From assembly GCA_037893245.1 (NCBI GenBank), contig JBAIAA010000099.1, positions 620,001-684,000 of the forward strand: 64,000 nt of DNA. Reading direction: 5' to 3'. The notes beneath the pieces were generated by a model, which saw nothing but the letters and a program-made list of their open reading frames with translations, was not told the DNA's origin and did no database searches. Below are positions 48,741-63,636 of the stretch, one piece after another; position 1 is the first letter of the stretch; each line of letters begins with the position of its first letter. Made by a program: the position numbers and the translations under genes. This DNA is from Crossaster papposus (lineage: Eukaryota; Echinodermata; Asteroidea; Velatida; Solasteridae).

Positions 48741-49565
48741 CTGTGTAAAAAAGGACAATTATTCGGTATCAAGTCAGTTTTAGTTTCAAAAACCATAACG
48801 CAACTAAACCATAGAATGCCATGGTCCAGTGGTTACGGCATTTGCCTCGTGAGTGATAGTGCTTGGGTTCGAACCCTGCCAGGACCATGGTGTTCGTGAC
48901 CATAGGCAAGACACTTAACTACAATTGCCTCTCTACCCAGAAGTATAAATAGGTACATAATTTTTTAATATGGCGAACTTGCCGCACCATAATGGGCAAA
49001 CCTGCCCCAACAGCATAGGTTTGGGGTAAGTTTGCCCACTTGTCTTTATGTGTTAATTTTAAGTTTCATTGCTCCGAAAATTAGTTATCTTTGTTCGAGT
49101 CAAAGATTCATTTTTCATTGTTATAAAATTAAATACGGTTTAACAAATTTAACAAATTTCTAATCCAAAAATACTTCCAAAACTTGGGCAAACTTGGCAA
49201 ACAGCAAAATGGCGGCTGGCATGTGATCCTGAATGGACCAGTGATAATTTGGCTCTCCACTATAAATATGTAAGGGGTAAGGTAATATCAAATGCAATAT
49301 CCATTGACTTTTGATACATGTCAGGTTAAAAAAAAGAGACTACATTTAGATGTGAACCTGTGTCCTCTAAAATATTGTACAATACCAACTGAATTAACCA
49401 TCGAGCCCAATAAAAGAACAACAGCGAACAGACTTTATAGGACCCAAAGTGGCTGGGCATGTTTCATCGGCCGTTTGAAACTACACGCAAGTCGTGCTCT
49501 TGACCAAGAGGAATAACTGAAGTGTCCCAAGTATTTATGAATAATGGTTTCAGATATGCTCATAC

Positions 49566-49823
49566 CTAACACATCAAGCGTGAAGTTACTGGAGGCTGTA
49601 CAATTGGCAGAATTAGTCGCGGTGCATGTCACTGTATGCAATCCTACTCCAAAGGTTCCACCAGTGGTCGTCACATCGGTTCCATCCCCAGAATCACTAC
49701 AAGAGATGCTTCCTCCGTCAGCATTGTCGGCAGTTACAATCGGCCAAGTTACTAAGGCCGTGGATGCATCGGCATCTGGGCACACGGGACTCACCATTGA
49801 CGGTACGTTTACAACTGGTATCG
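49566..49823 (-). CDS. HYR domain exon II-23
   Basis: Consensus protein; the first class A unit (actacacgcaag). Confidence 0.88.
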
Positions 49824-50647
49824 CTGTGTAAAAAAGGACAATTATTCGGTATCAAGTCAGTTTTAGTTTCAAAAACCATAACGCAACTAAACCATAGAAT
49901 GCCATGGTCCAGTGGTTACGGCATTTGCCTCGTGAGTGATAGTGCTTGGGTTCGAACCCTGCCAGGACCATGGTGTTCGTGACCATAGGCAAGACACTTA
50001 ACTACAATTGCCTCTCTACCCAGAAGTATAAATAGGTACATAATATTTGAATATGGCGAACTTGCCGCACCATAATGGGCAAACCTGCCCCAACAGCATA
50101 GGTTTGGGGTAAGTTTGCCCACTTGTCTTTATGTGTTAATTTTAAGTTTCATTGCCCCGAAATTAGTTATCTTGGTTTGAGTCAAAGATTCAATTTTCAT
50201 TGTTATAAAATTAAAAACGGTTTAACAAATTTAACAAAATTCTAATCCAAAAATATTTCCAAAACTTTGGCAAACTTGGCAAACAGCAAAATGGCGGCTG
50301 GCATGTGATCCTGAATGGACCAGTGGTAATTTGGCTCTCCACTATAAATATGTATGGGGTAAGGTAATATCAAATGCAATATCCATTGACTTTCGATACA
50401 TGTCAGGTTAAAAAAAAAAGACTACATTTAGATGTGAACCTGTGTCCTCTAAAATATTGTACAATACCAACTGAATTAACCATCGAGTCCAATAAAAGAA
50501 CAACAGCGAACAGACTTTAAAGGACTTAAATTGGCTGGGTATGTTTCATCAACCGTTTAAAACTACCCGCCAGTCGTGCTCTTGACCAATAGGAATAACT
50601 GAAGTGTCTCAAGTATTTATGAATAATGGTTTCATATATGCTCATAC

Positions 50648-50905
50648 CTAACACATCAAGCGTGAAGTTACTGGAGGCTGTACAATTGGCAGAATTAGTC
50701 GCGGTGCATGTCACTGTATGCAATCCTACTCCAAAGGTTCCACCAGTGGTCGTTACATCGGTTCCATCCCCAGAATCACTACAAGAGATGCTTCCTCCGT
50801 CAGCATTGTCGGCAGTTACAATCGGCCAAGTTACTAAGGCCGTGGATGCATCGGCATCTGGGCACACGGGACTCACCATTGACGGTACGTTTACAACTGG
50901 TATCG
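50648..50905 (-). CDS. HYR domain exon II-24
   Basis: Consensus protein; class B, V50 GTA. Confidence 0.88.
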
Positions 50906-51729
50906 CTGTGTAAAAAAGGACAATTATTTGGTATCAAGTCAGTTTTAGTTTCAAAAACCATAACGCAACTAAACCATAGAATGCCATGGTCCAGTGGTTA
51001 CGGCATTTGCCTCGTGAGTGATAGTGCTTGGGTTCGAACCCTGCCAGGACCAAGGTGTTCGTGACCATAGGCAAGACGCTTAACTACAATTGCCTCTCTA
51101 CCCAGAAGTATAAATAGGTACATAATTTTTGAATATGGCGAACTTGCCGCACCATAATGGGCAAACCTGCCCCAACAGCATAGGTTTGGGGTAAGTTTGC
51201 CCACTTGTCTTTATGTGTTAATTTTAAGTTTCATTGCTCCGAAATTAGTTATCTTTGTTTGAGTCAAAGATTCATTTTTCATTGTTATAAAATTAAATAC
51301 GGTTTAACAAATTTAACAAATTTCTAATCCAAAAATACTTCCAAAACTTTGGCAAACTTGGCAAACAGCAAAATGGCGGCTGGCATGTGATCCTGAATGG
51401 ACCAGTGATAAATTGGCTCTCCACTATAAATATGTATGGCGAAAGGTAATATCAAATGCAATATCCATTGACTTTTGATACATGTCAGGTTAAAAAAAAA
51501 AGACTACATTTAGATGTGAACCTGTGTCCTCTAAAATATTGTACAATACCAACTGAATTAACCATCGAGCCCAATAAAAAAACAACAGCGAACAGACTTT
51601 AAAGGACTTAAATTGGCTGGGTATGTTTCATCAACCGTTTAAAACTACCCGCCAGTCGTGCTCTTGACCAATAGGAATAACTGAAGTGTCTCAAGTATTT
51701 ATGAATAATGGTTTCATATATGCTCATAC

Positions 51730-51987
51730 CTAACACATCAAGCGTGAAGTTACTGGAGGCTGTACAATTGGCAGAATTAGTCGCGGTGCATGTCACTGTA
51801 TGCAATCCTACTCCAAAGGTTCCACCAGTGGTCGTTACATCGGTTCCATCCCCAGAATCACTACAAGAGATGCTTCCTCCGTCAGCATTGTCGGCAGTTA
51901 CAATCGGCCAAGTTACTAAGGCCGTGGATGCATCGGCATCTGGGCACACTGGACTCACCATTGACGGTACGTTTACAACTGGTATCG
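51730..51987 (-). CDS. HYR domain exon II-25
   Basis: Consensus protein; class B, P12 CCA and V50 GTA. Confidence 0.88.
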
Positions 51988-52812
51988 CTGTGTAAAAAAG
52001 GACAATTATTCGGTATCAAGTCAGTCTTAGTTTCAAAAACCATAACGCAACTAAACCATAGAATGCCATGGTCCAGTGGTTACGGCATTTGCCTCGTGAG
52101 TGATAGTGCTTGGGTTCGAACCCTGCCAGGACCATGGTGTTCGTGACCATAGGCAAGACACTTAACTACAATTGCCTCTCTACCCAGAAGTATAAATAGG
52201 TACATAATTTTTGAATATGGCGAACTTGCCGCACCATAATGGGCAAACCTGCCCCAACAGCATAGGTTTGGGGTAAGTTTGCCCACTTGTCTTTATGTGT
52301 TAATTTTAAGTTTCATTGCTCCGAAAATTAGTTATCTTTGTTCGAGTCAAAGATTCATTTTTCATTGTTATAAAATTAAATACGGTTTAACAAATTTAAC
52401 AAATTTCTAATCCAAAAATACTTCCAAAACTTGGGCAAACTTTGCAAACAGCAAAATGGCGGCTGGCATGTGATCCTGAATGGACCAGTAATAATTTGGC
52501 TCTCCACTATAAATATGTAAGGGGTAAGGTAATATCAAATGCAATATCCATTGACTTTTGATACATGTCAGGTTAAAAAAAAGAGACTACATTGAGATGT
52601 GAACCTGTGTCCTCTAAAATATTGTACAATACCAACTGAATTAACCATCGAGCCCAATAAAAGAACAACAGCGAACAGACTTTATAGGACCCAAAGTGGC
52701 TGGGCATGTTTCATCGGCCGTTTGAAACTACACGCAAGTCGTGCTCTTGACCAAGAGGAATAACTGAAGTGTCCCAAGTATTTATGAATAATGGTTTCAG
52801 ATATGCTCATAC

Positions 52813-53070
52813 CTAACACATCAAGCGTGAAGTTACTGGAGGCTGTACAATTGGCAGAATTAGTCGCGGTGCATGTCACTGTATGCAATCCTACTCCAAA
52901 GGTTCCACCAGTGGTCGTCACATCGGTTCCATCCCCAGAATCACTACAAGAGATGCTTCCTCCGTCAGCATTGTCGGCAGTTACAATCGGCCAAGTTACT
53001 AAGGCCGTGGATGCATCGGCATCTGGGCACACGGGACTCACCATTGACGGTACGTTTACAACTGGTATCG
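52813..53070 (-). CDS. HYR domain exon II-26
   Basis: Consensus protein; class A. Confidence 0.88.
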
Positions 53071-53894
53071 CTGTGTAAAAAAGGACAATTATTCGGTATC
53101 AAGTCAGTTTTAGTTTTAAAAACCATAACGCAACTAAACCATAGAATGCCATGGTCCAGTGGTTACGGCATTTGCCTCGTGAGTGATAGTGCTTGGGTTC
53201 GAACCCTGCCAGGACCATGGTGTTCGTGACCATAGGCAAGACGCTTAACTACAATTGCCTCTCTACCCAGAAGTATAAATAGGTACATAATATTTGAATA
53301 TGGCGAACTTGCCGCACCATAATGGGCAAACCTGCCCCAACAGCATAGGTTTGGGGTAAGTTTGCCCACTTGTCTTTATGTGTTAATTTTAAGTTTCATT
53401 GCCCCGAAATTAGTTATCTTGGTTTGAGTCAAAGATTCAATTTTCATTGTTATAAAATTAAATACGGTTTAACAAATTTAACAAAATTCTAATCCAAAAA
53501 TATTTCCAAAACTTTGGCAAACTTGGCAAACAGCAAAATGGCGGCTGGCATGTGATCCTGAATGGACCAGTGGTAATTTGGCTCTCCACTATAAATATGT
53601 ATGGGGTAAGGTAATATCAAATGCAATATCCATTGACTTTCGATACATGTCAGGTTAAAAAAAAGAGACTACATTTAGATGTGAACCTGTGTCCTCTAAA
53701 ATATTGTACAATACCAACTGAATTAACCATCGAGCCCAAAAAAAAAACAACAGCGAACAGACTTTAAAGGACTTAAATTGGCTGGGTATGTTTCATCAAC
53801 CGTTTAAAACTACCCGCCAGTCGTGCTCTTGACCAATAGGAATAACTGAAGTGTCTCAAGTATTTATGAATAATGGTTTCATATATGCTCATAC

Positions 53895-54152
53895 CTAACA
53901 CATCAAGCGTGAAGTTACTGGAGGCTGTACAATTGGCAGAATTAGTCGCGGTGCATGTCACTGTATGCAATCCTACTCCAAAGGTTCCACCAGTGGTCGT
54001 TACATCGGTTCCATCCCCAGAATCACTACAAGAGATGCTTCCTCCGTCAGCATTGTCGGCAGTTACAATCGGCCAAGTTACTAAGGCCGTGGATGCATCG
54101 GCATCTGGGCACACTGGACTCACCATTGACGGTACGTTTACAACTGGTATCG
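53895..54152 (-). CDS. HYR domain exon II-27
   Basis: Consensus protein; class B, P12 CCA and V50 GTA as in unit 25. Confidence 0.88.
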
Positions 54153-54977
54153 CTGTGTAAAAAAGGACAATTATTCGGTATCAAGTCAGTTTTAGTTTCA
54201 AAAACCATAACGCAACTAAACCATAGAATGCCATGGTCCAGTGGTTACGGCATTTGCCTCGTGAGTGATAGTGCTTGGGTTCGAACCCTGCCAGGACCAT
54301 GGTGTTCGTGACCATAGGCAAGACACTTAACTACAATTGCCTCTCTACCCAGAAGTATAAATAGGTACATAATTTTTGAATATGGCGAACTTGCCGCACC
54401 ATAATGGGCAAACCTGCCCCAACAGCATAGGTTTGGGGTAAGTTTGCCCACTTGTCTTTATGTGTTAATTTTAAGTTTCATTGCTCCGAAAATTAGTTAT
54501 CTTTGTTCGAGTCAAAGATTCATTTTTCATTGTTATAAAATTAAATACGGTTTAACAAATTTAACAAATTTCTAATCCAAAAATACTTCCAAAACTTGGG
54601 CAAACTTGGCAAACAGCAAAATGGCGGCTGGCATGTGATCCTGAATGGACCAGTAATAATTTGGCTCTCCACTATAAATATGTAAGGGGTAAGGTAATAT
54701 CAAATGCAATATCCATTGACTTTTGATACATGTCAGGTTAAAAAAAAGAGACTACATTTAGATGTGAACCTGTGTCCTCTAAAATATTGTACAATACCAA
54801 CTGAATTAACCATCGAGCCCAATAAAAGAACAACAGCGAACAGACTTTATAGGACCCAAAGTGGCTGGGCATGTTTCATCGGCCGTTTGAAACTACACGC
54901 AAGTCGTGCTCTTGACCAAGAGGAATAACTGAAGTGTCCCAAGTATTTATGAATAATGGTTTCAGATATGCTCATAC

Positions 54978-55235
54978 CTAACACATCAAGCGTGAAGTTA
55001 CTGGAGGCTGTACAATTGGCAGAATTAGTCGCGGTGCATGTCACTGTATGCAATCCTACTCCAAAGGTTCCACCAGTGGTCGTTACATCGGTTCCATCCC
55101 CAGAATCACTACAAGAGATGCTTCCTCCGTCAGCATTGTCGGCAGTAACAATCGGCCAAGTTACTAAGGCCGTGGATGCATCGGCATCTGGGCACACGGG
55201 ACTCACCATTGACGGTACGTTTACAACTGGTATCG
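54978..55235 (-). CDS. HYR domain exon II-28
   Basis: Consensus protein; class A. V29 is GTT (shared with units 30 and 35) and V50 is GTA. The SINE has cagtggctacgg. Confidence 0.88.
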
Positions 55236-56059
55236 CTGTGTAAAAAAGGACAATTATTCGGTATCAATTCAGTTTTAGTTTTAAAAACCATAACGCAACT
55301 AAACCATAGAATGCCATGGTCCAGTGGCTACGGCATTTGCCTCGTGAGTGATAGTGCTTGGGTTCGAACCCTGCCAGGACCATGGTGTTCGTGACCATAG
55401 GCAAGACACTTAACTACAATTGCCTCTCTACCCAGAAGTATAAATAGGTACATAATATTTGAATATGGCGAACTTGCCGCACCATAATGGGCAAACCTGC
55501 CCCAACAGCATAGGTTTGGGGTAAGTTTGCCCACTTGTCTTTATGTGTTAATTTTAAGTTTCATTGCCCCGAAATTAGTTATCTTGGTTTGAGTCAAAGA
55601 TTCAATTTTCATTGTTATAAAATTAAATACGGTTTAACAAATTTAACAAAATTCTAATCCAAAAATATTTCCAAAACTTTGGCAAACTTGGCAAACAGCA
55701 AAATGGCGGCTGGCATGTGATCCTGAATGGACCAGTGGTAATTTGGCTCTCCACTATAAATATGTATGGGGTAAGGTAATATCAAATGCAATATCCATTG
55801 ACTTTCGATACATGTCAGGTTAAAAAAAAAAGACTACATTTAGATGTGAACCTGTGTCCTCTAAAATATTGTACAATATCAACTGAATTAACCATCGAGT
55901 CCAATAAAAGAACAACAGCGAACAGACTTTAAAGGACTTAAATTGGCTGGGTATGTTTCATCAACCGTTTAAAACTACCCGCCAGTCGTGCTCTTGACCA
56001 ATAGGAATAACTGAAGTGTCTCAAGTATTTATGAATAATGGTTTCATATATGCTCATAC

Positions 56060-56317
56060 CTAACACATCAAGCGTGAAGTTACTGGAGGCTGTACAATTG
56101 GCAGAATTAGTCGCGGTGCATGTCACTGTATGCAATCCTACTCCAAAGGTTCCACCAGTGGTCGTCACATCGGTTCCATCCCCAGAATCACTACAAGAGA
56201 TGCTTCCTCCGTCAGCATTGTCGGCAGTTACAATCGGCCAAGTTACTAAGGCCGTGGATGCATCGGCATCTGGGCACACGGGACTCACCATTGACGGTAC
56301 GTTTACAACTGGTATCG
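56060..56317 (-). CDS. HYR domain exon II-29
   Basis: Consensus protein; class B. Confidence 0.88.
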
Positions 56318-57141
56318 CTGTGTAAAAAAGGACAATTATTCGGTATCAAGTCAGTTTTAGTTTCAAAAACCATAACGCAACTAAACCATAGAATGCCATG
56401 GTCCAGTGGTTACGGCATTTGCCTCGTGAGTGATAGTGCTTGGGTTCGAACCCTGCCAGGACCATGGTGTTCGTGACCATAGGCAAGACGCTTAACTACA
56501 ATTGCCTCTCTACCCAGAAGTATAAATAGGTACATAATATTTGAATATGGCGAACTTGCCGCACCATAATGGGCAAACCTGCCCCAACAGCATAGGTTTG
56601 GGGTAAGTTTGCCCACTTGTCTTTATGTGTTAATTTTAAGTTTCATTGCCCCGAAATTAGTTATCTTGGTTTGAGTCAAAGATTCAATTTTCATTGTTAT
56701 AAAATTAAATACGGTTTAACAAATTTAACAAAATTCTAATCCAAAAATATTTCCAAAACTTTGGCAAACTTGGCAAACAGCAAAATGGCGGCTGGCATGT
56801 GATCCTGAATGGACCAGTGGTAATTTGGCTCTCCACTATAAATATGTATGGGGTAAGGTAATATCAAATGCAATATCCATTGACTTTCGATACATGTCAG
56901 GTTAAAAAAAAGAGACTACATTTAGATGTGAACCTGTGTCCTCTAAAATATTGTACAATACCAACTGAATTAACCATCGAGCCCAAAAAAAAAACAACAG
57001 CGAACAGACTTTAAAGGACTTAAATTGGCTGGGTATGTTTCATCAACCGTTTAAAACTACCCGCCAGTCGTGCTCTTGACCAATAGGAATAACTGAAGTG
57101 TCTCAAGTATTTATGAATAATGGTTTCATATATGCTCATAC

Positions 57142-57399
57142 CTAACACATCAAGCGTGAAGTTACTGGAGGCTGTACAATTGGCAGAATTAGTCGCGGTG
57201 CATGTCACTGTATGCAATCCTACTCCAAAGGTTCCACCAGTGGTCGTCACATCGGTTCCATCCCCAGAATCACTACAAGAGATGCTTCCTCCGTCAGCAT
57301 TGTCGGCAGTAACAATCGGCCAAGTTACTAAGGCCGTGGATGCATCGGCATCTGGGCACACGGGACTCACCATTGACGGTACGTTTACAACTGGTATCG
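57142..57399 (-). CDS. HYR domain exon II-30
   Basis: Consensus protein; class B, V29 GTT, with the cagtggctacgg SINE variant. Confidence 0.88.
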
Positions 57400-58224
57400 C
57401 TGTGTAAAAAAGGACAATTATTCGGTATCAATTCAGTTTTAGTTTTAAAAACCATAACGCAACTAAACCATAGAATGCCATGGTCCAGTGGCTACGGCAT
57501 TTGCCTCGTGAGTGATAGTGCTTGGGTTCGAACCCTGCCAGGACCATGGTGTTCGTGACCATAGGCAAGACACTTAACTACAATTGCCTCTCTACCCAGA
57601 AGTATAAATAGGTACATAATTTTTGAATATGGCGAACTTGCCGCACCATAATGGGCAAACCTGCCCCAACAGCATAGGTTTGGGGTAAGTTTGCCCACTT
57701 GTCTTTATGTGTTAATTTTAAGTTTCAATGCTCCGAAAATTAGTTATCTTTGTTCGAGTCAAAGATTCATTTTTCATTGTTATAAAATTAAATACGGTTT
57801 AACAAATTTAACACATTTCTAATCCAAAAATACTTCCAAAACTTGGGCAAACTTGGCAAACAGCAAAATGGCGGCTGGCATGTGATCCTGAATGGACCAG
57901 TGATAATTTGGCTCTCCACTATAAATATGTAAGGGGTAAGGTAATATCAAATGCAATATCCATTGACTTTTGATACATGTCAGGTTAAAAAAAAGAGACT
58001 ACATTTAGATGTGAACCTGTGTCCTCTAAAATATTGTACAATACCAACTGAATTAACCATCGAGCCCAATAAAAGAACAACAGCGAACAGACTTTATAGG
58101 ACCCAAAGTGGCTGGGCATGTTTCATCGGCCGTTTGAAACTACACGCAAGTCGTGCTCTTGACCAAGAGGAATAACTGAAGTGTCCCAAGTATTTATGAA
58201 TAATGGTTTCAGATATGCTCATAC

Positions 58225-58482
58225 CTAACACATCAAGCGTAAAGTTACTGGAGGCTGTACAATTGGCAGAATTAGTCGCGGTGCATGTCACTGTATGCAA
58301 TCCTACTCCAAAGGTTCCACCAGTGGTCGTCACATCGGTTCCATCCCCAGAATCACTACAAGAGATGCTTCCTCCGTCAGCATTGTCGGCAGTTACAATC
58401 GGCCAAGTTACTAAGGCCGTGGATGCATCGGCATCTGGGCACACGGGACTCACCATTGACGGTACGTTTACAACTGGTATCG
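58225..58482 (-). CDS. HYR domain exon II-31
   Basis: Consensus protein; class A. F80 is TTT, private. The spacer has aattagtcgg, shared only with unit 36. Confidence 0.88.
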
Positions 58483-59306
58483 CTGTGTAAAAAAGGACAA
58501 TTAGTCGGTATCAATTCAGTTTTAGTTTTAAAAACCATAACGCAACTAAACCATAGAATGCCATGGTCCAGTGGCTACGGCATTTGCCTCGTGAGTGATA
58601 GTGCTTGGGTTCGAACCCTGCCAGGACCATGGTGTTCGTGACCATAGGCAAGACACTTAACTACAATTGCCTCTCTACCCAGAAGTATAAATAGGTACAT
58701 AATATTTGAATATGGCGAACTTGCCGCACCATAATGGGCAAACCTGCCCCAACAGCATAGGTTTGGGGTAAGTTTGCCCACTTGTCTTTATGTGTTAATT
58801 TTAAGTTTCATTGCCCCGAAATTAGTTATCTTGGTTTGAGTCAAAGATTCAATTTTCATTGTTATAAAATTAAATACGGTTTAACAAATTTAACAAAATT
58901 CTAATCCAAAAATATTTCCAAAACTTTGGCAAACTTGGCAAACAGCAAAATGGCGGCTGGCATGTGATCCTGAATGGACCAGTGGTAATTTGGCTCTCCA
59001 CTATAAATATGTATGGGGTAAGGTAATATCAAATGCAATATCCATTGACTTTCGATACATGTCAGGTTAAAAAAAAAAGACTACATTTAGATGTGAACCT
59101 GTGTCCTCTAAAATATTGTACAATACCAACTGAATTAACCATCGAGTCCAATAAAAGAACAACAGCGAACAGACTTTAAAGGACTTAAATTGGCTGGGTA
59201 TGTTTCATCAACCGTTTAAAACTACCCGCCAGTCGTGCTCTTGACCAATAGGAATAACTGAAGTGTCTCAAGTATTTATGAATAATGGTTTCATATATGC
59301 TCATAC

Positions 59307-59564
59307 CTAACACATCAAGCGTGAAGTTACTGGAGGCTGTACAATTGGCAGAATTAGTCGCGGTGCATGTCACTGTATGCAATCCTACTCCAAAGGTTCC
59401 ACCAGTGGTCGTCACATCGGTTCCATCCCCAGAATCACTACAAGAGATGCTTCCTCCGTCAGCATTGTCGGCAGTTACAATCGGCCAAGTTACTAAGGCC
59501 GTGGATGCATCGGCATCTGGGCACACGGGACTCACCATTGACGGTACGTTTACAACTGGTATCG
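59307..59564 (-). CDS. HYR domain exon II-32
   Basis: Consensus protein; class B. Confidence 0.88.
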
Positions 59565-60388
59565 CTGTGTAAAAAAGGACAATTATTCGGTATCAAGTCA
59601 GTTTTAGTTTCAAAAACCATAACGCAACTAAACCATAGAATGCCATGGTCCAGTGGTTACGGCATTTGCCTCGTGAGTGATAGTGCTTGGGTTCGAACCC
59701 TGCCAGGACCATGGTGTTCGTGACCATAGGCAAGACGCTTAACTACAATTGCCTCTCTACCCAGAAGTATAAATAGGTACATAATATTTGAATATGGCGA
59801 ACTTGCCGCACCATAATGGGCAAACCTGCCCCAACAGCATAGGTTTGGGGTAAGTTTGCCCACTTGTCTTTATGTGTTAATTTTAAGTTTCATTGCCCCG
59901 AAATTAGTTATCTTGGTTTGAGTCAAAGATTCAATTTTCATTGTTATAAAATTAAATACGGTTTAACAAATTTAACAAAATTCTAATCCAAAAATATTTC
60001 CAAAACTTTGGCAAACTTGGCAAACAGCAAAATGGCGGCTGGCATGTGATCCTGAATGGACCAGTGGTAATTTGGCTCTCCACTATAAATATGTATGGGG
60101 TAAGGTAATATCAAATGCAATATCCATTGACTTTCGATACATGTCAGGTTAAAAAAAAGAGACTACATTTAGATGTGAACCTGTGTCCTCTAAAATATTG
60201 TACAATACCAACTGAATTAACCATCGAGCCCAAAAAAAAAAAAACAGCGAACAGACTTTAAAGGACTTAAATTGGCTGGGTATGTTTCATCAACCGTTTA
60301 AAACTACCCGCCAGTCGTGCTCTTGACCAATAGGAATAACTGAAGTGTCTCAAGTATTTATGAATAATGGTTTCATATATGCTCATAC

Positions 60389-60646
60389 CTAACACATCAA
60401 GCGTGAAGTTACTGGAGGCTGTACAATTGGCAGAATTAGTCGCGGTGCATGTCACTGTATGCAATCCTACTCCAAAGGTTCCACCAGTGGTCGTCACATC
60501 GGTTCCATCCCCAGAATCACTACAAGAGATGCTTCCTCCGTCAGCATTGTCGGCAGTTACAATCGGCCAAGTTACTAAGGCCATGGATGCATCGGCATCT
60601 GGGCACACTGGACTCACCATTGACGGTACGTTTACAACTGGTATCG
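60389..60646 (-). CDS. HYR domain exon II-33 (T21M)
   Basis: T21 is Met, private to this unit. Class B, P12 CCA. Confidence 0.88.
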
Positions 60647-61471
60647 CTGTGTAAAAAAGGACAATTATTCGGTATCAAGTCAGTTTTAGTTTCAAAAACC
60701 ATAACGCAACTAAACCATAGAATGCCATGGTCCAGTGGTTACGGCATTTGCCTCGTGAGTGATAGTGCTTGGGTTCGAACCCTGCCAGGACCATGGTGTT
60801 CGTGACCATAGGCAAGACACTTAACTACAATTGCCTCTCTACCCAGAAGTATAAATAGGTACATAATTTTTGAATATGGCGAACTTGCCGCACCATAATG
60901 GGCAAACCTGCCCCAACAGCATAGGTTTGGGGTAAGTTTGCCCACTTGTCTTTATGTGTTAATTTTAAGTTTCATTGCTCCGAAAATTAGTTATCTTTGT
61001 TCGAGTCAAAGATTCATTTTTCATTGTTATAAAATTAAATACGGTTTAACAAATTTAACAAATTTCTAATCCAAAAATACTTCCAAAACTTGGGCAAACT
61101 TGGCAAACAGCAAAATGGCGGCTGGCATGTGATCCTGAATGGACCAGTAATAATTTGGCTCTCCACTATAAATATGTAAGGGGTAAGGTAATATCAAATG
61201 CAATATCCATTGACTTTTGATACATGTCAGGTTAAAAAAAAGAGACTACATTTAGATGTGAACCTGTGTCCTCTAAAATATTGTACAATACCAACTGAAT
61301 TAACCATCGAGCCCAATAAAAGAACAACAGCGAACAGACTTTATAGGACCCAAAGTGGCTGGGCATGTTTCATCGGCCGTTTGAAACTACACGCAAGTCG
61401 TGCTCTTGACCAAGAGGAATAACTGAAGTGTCCCAAGTATTTATGAATAATGGTTTCAGATATGCTCATAC

Positions 61472-61729
61472 CTAACACATCAAGCGTGAAGTTACTGGAG
61501 GCTGTACAATTGGCAGAATTAGTCGCGGTGCATGTCACTGTATGCAATCCTACTCCAAAGGTTCCACCAGTGGTCGTTACATCGGTTCCATCCCCAGAAT
61601 CACTACAAGAGATGCTTCCTCCGTCAGCATTGTCGGCAGTTACAATCGGCCAAGTTACTAAGGCCGTGGATGCATCGGCATCTGGGCACACGGGACTCAC
61701 CATTGACGGTACGTTTACAACTGGTATCG
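61472..61729 (-). CDS. HYR domain exon II-34
   Basis: Consensus protein; class A, V50 GTA. Confidence 0.88.
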
Positions 61730-62553
61730 CTGTGTAAAAAAGGACAATTATTCGGTATCAAGTCAGTTTTAGTTTTAAAAACCATAACGCAACTAAACCA
61801 TAGAATGCCATGGTCCAGTGGTTACGGCATTTGCCTCGTGAGTGATAGTGCTTGGGTTCGAACCCTGCCAGGACCATGGTGTTCGTGACCATAGGCAAGA
61901 CACTTAACTACAATTGCCTCTCTACCCAGAAGTATAAATAGGTACATAATATTTGAATATGGCGAACTTGCCGCACCATAATGGGCAAACCTGCCCCAAC
62001 AGCATAGGTTTGGGGTAAGTTTGCCCACTTGTCTTTATGTGTTAATTTTAAGTTTCATTGCCCCGAAATTAGTTATCTTGGTTTGAGTCAAAGATTCAAT
62101 TTTCATTGTTATAAAATTAAATACGGTTTAACAAATTTAACAAAATTCTAATCCAAAAATATTTCCAAAACTTTGGCAAACTTGGCAAACAGCAAAATGG
62201 CGGCTGGCATGTGATCCTGAATGGACCAGTGGTAATTTGGCTCTCCACTATAAATATGTATGGGGTAAGGTAATATCAAATGCAATATCCATTGACTTTC
62301 GATACATGTCAGGTTAAAAAAAAAAGACTACATTTAGATGTGAACCTGTGTCCTCTAAAATATTGTACAATACCAACTGAATTAACCATCGAGTCCAATA
62401 AAAGAACAACAGCGAACAGACTTTAAAGGACTTAAATTGGCTGGGTATGTTTCATCAACCGTTTAAAACTACCCGCCAGTCGTGCTCTTGACCAATAGGA
62501 ATAACTGAAGTGTCTCAAGTATTTATGAATAATGGTTTCATATATGCTCATAC

Positions 62554-62811
62554 CTAACACATCAAGCGTGAAGTTACTGGAGGCTGTACAATTGGCAGAA
62601 TTAGTCGCGGTGCATGTCACTGTATGCAATCCTACTCCAAAGGTTCCACCAGTGGTCGTTACATCGGTTCCATCCCCAGAATCACTACAAGAGATGCTTC
62701 CTCCGTCAGCATTGTCGGCAGTAACAATCGGCCAAGTTACTAAGGCCGTGGATGCATCGGCATCTGGGCACACGGGACTCACCATTGACGGTACGTTTAC
62801 AACTGGTATCG
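62554..62811 (-). CDS. HYR domain exon II-35
   Basis: Consensus protein; class B, V29 GTT and V50 GTA. Confidence 0.88.
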
Positions 62812-63636
62812 CTGTGTAAAAAAGGACAATTATTCGGTATCAATTCAGTTTTAGTTTTAAAAACCATAACGCAACTAAACCATAGAATGCCATGGTCCAG
62901 TGGCTACGGCATTTGCCTCGTGAGTGATAGTGCTTGGGTTCGAACCCTGCCAGGACCATGGTGTTCGTGACCATAGGCAAGACACTTAACTACAATTGCC
63001 TCTCTACCCAGAAGTATAAATAGGTACATAATATTTGAATATGGCGAACTTGCCGCACCATAATGGGCAAACCTGCCCCAACAGCATAGGTTTGGGGTAA
63101 GTTTGCCCACTTGTCTTTATGTGTTAATTTTAAGTTTCAATGCTCCGAAAATTAGTTATCTTTGTTCGAGTCAAAGATTCATTTTTCATTGTTATAAAAT
63201 TAAATACGGTTTAACAAATTTAACACATTTCTAATCCAAAAATACTTCCAAAACTTGGGCAAACTTGGCAAACAGCAAAATGGCGGCTGGCATGTGATCC
63301 TGAATGGACCAGTGATAATTTGGCTCTCCACTATAAATATGTAAGGGGTAAGGTAATATCAAATGCAATATCCATTGACTTTTGATACATGTCAGGTTAA
63401 AAAAAAGAGACTACATTTAGATGTGAACCTGTGTCCTCTAAAATATTGTACAATACCAACTGAATTAACCATCGAGCCCAATAAAAGAACAACAGCGAAC
63501 AGACTTTATAGGACCCAAAGTGGCTGGGCATGTTTCATCGGCCGTTTGAAACTACACGCAAGTCGTGCTCTTGACCAAGAGGAATAACTGAAGTGTCCCA
63601 AGTATTTATGAATAATGGTTTCAGATATGCTCATAC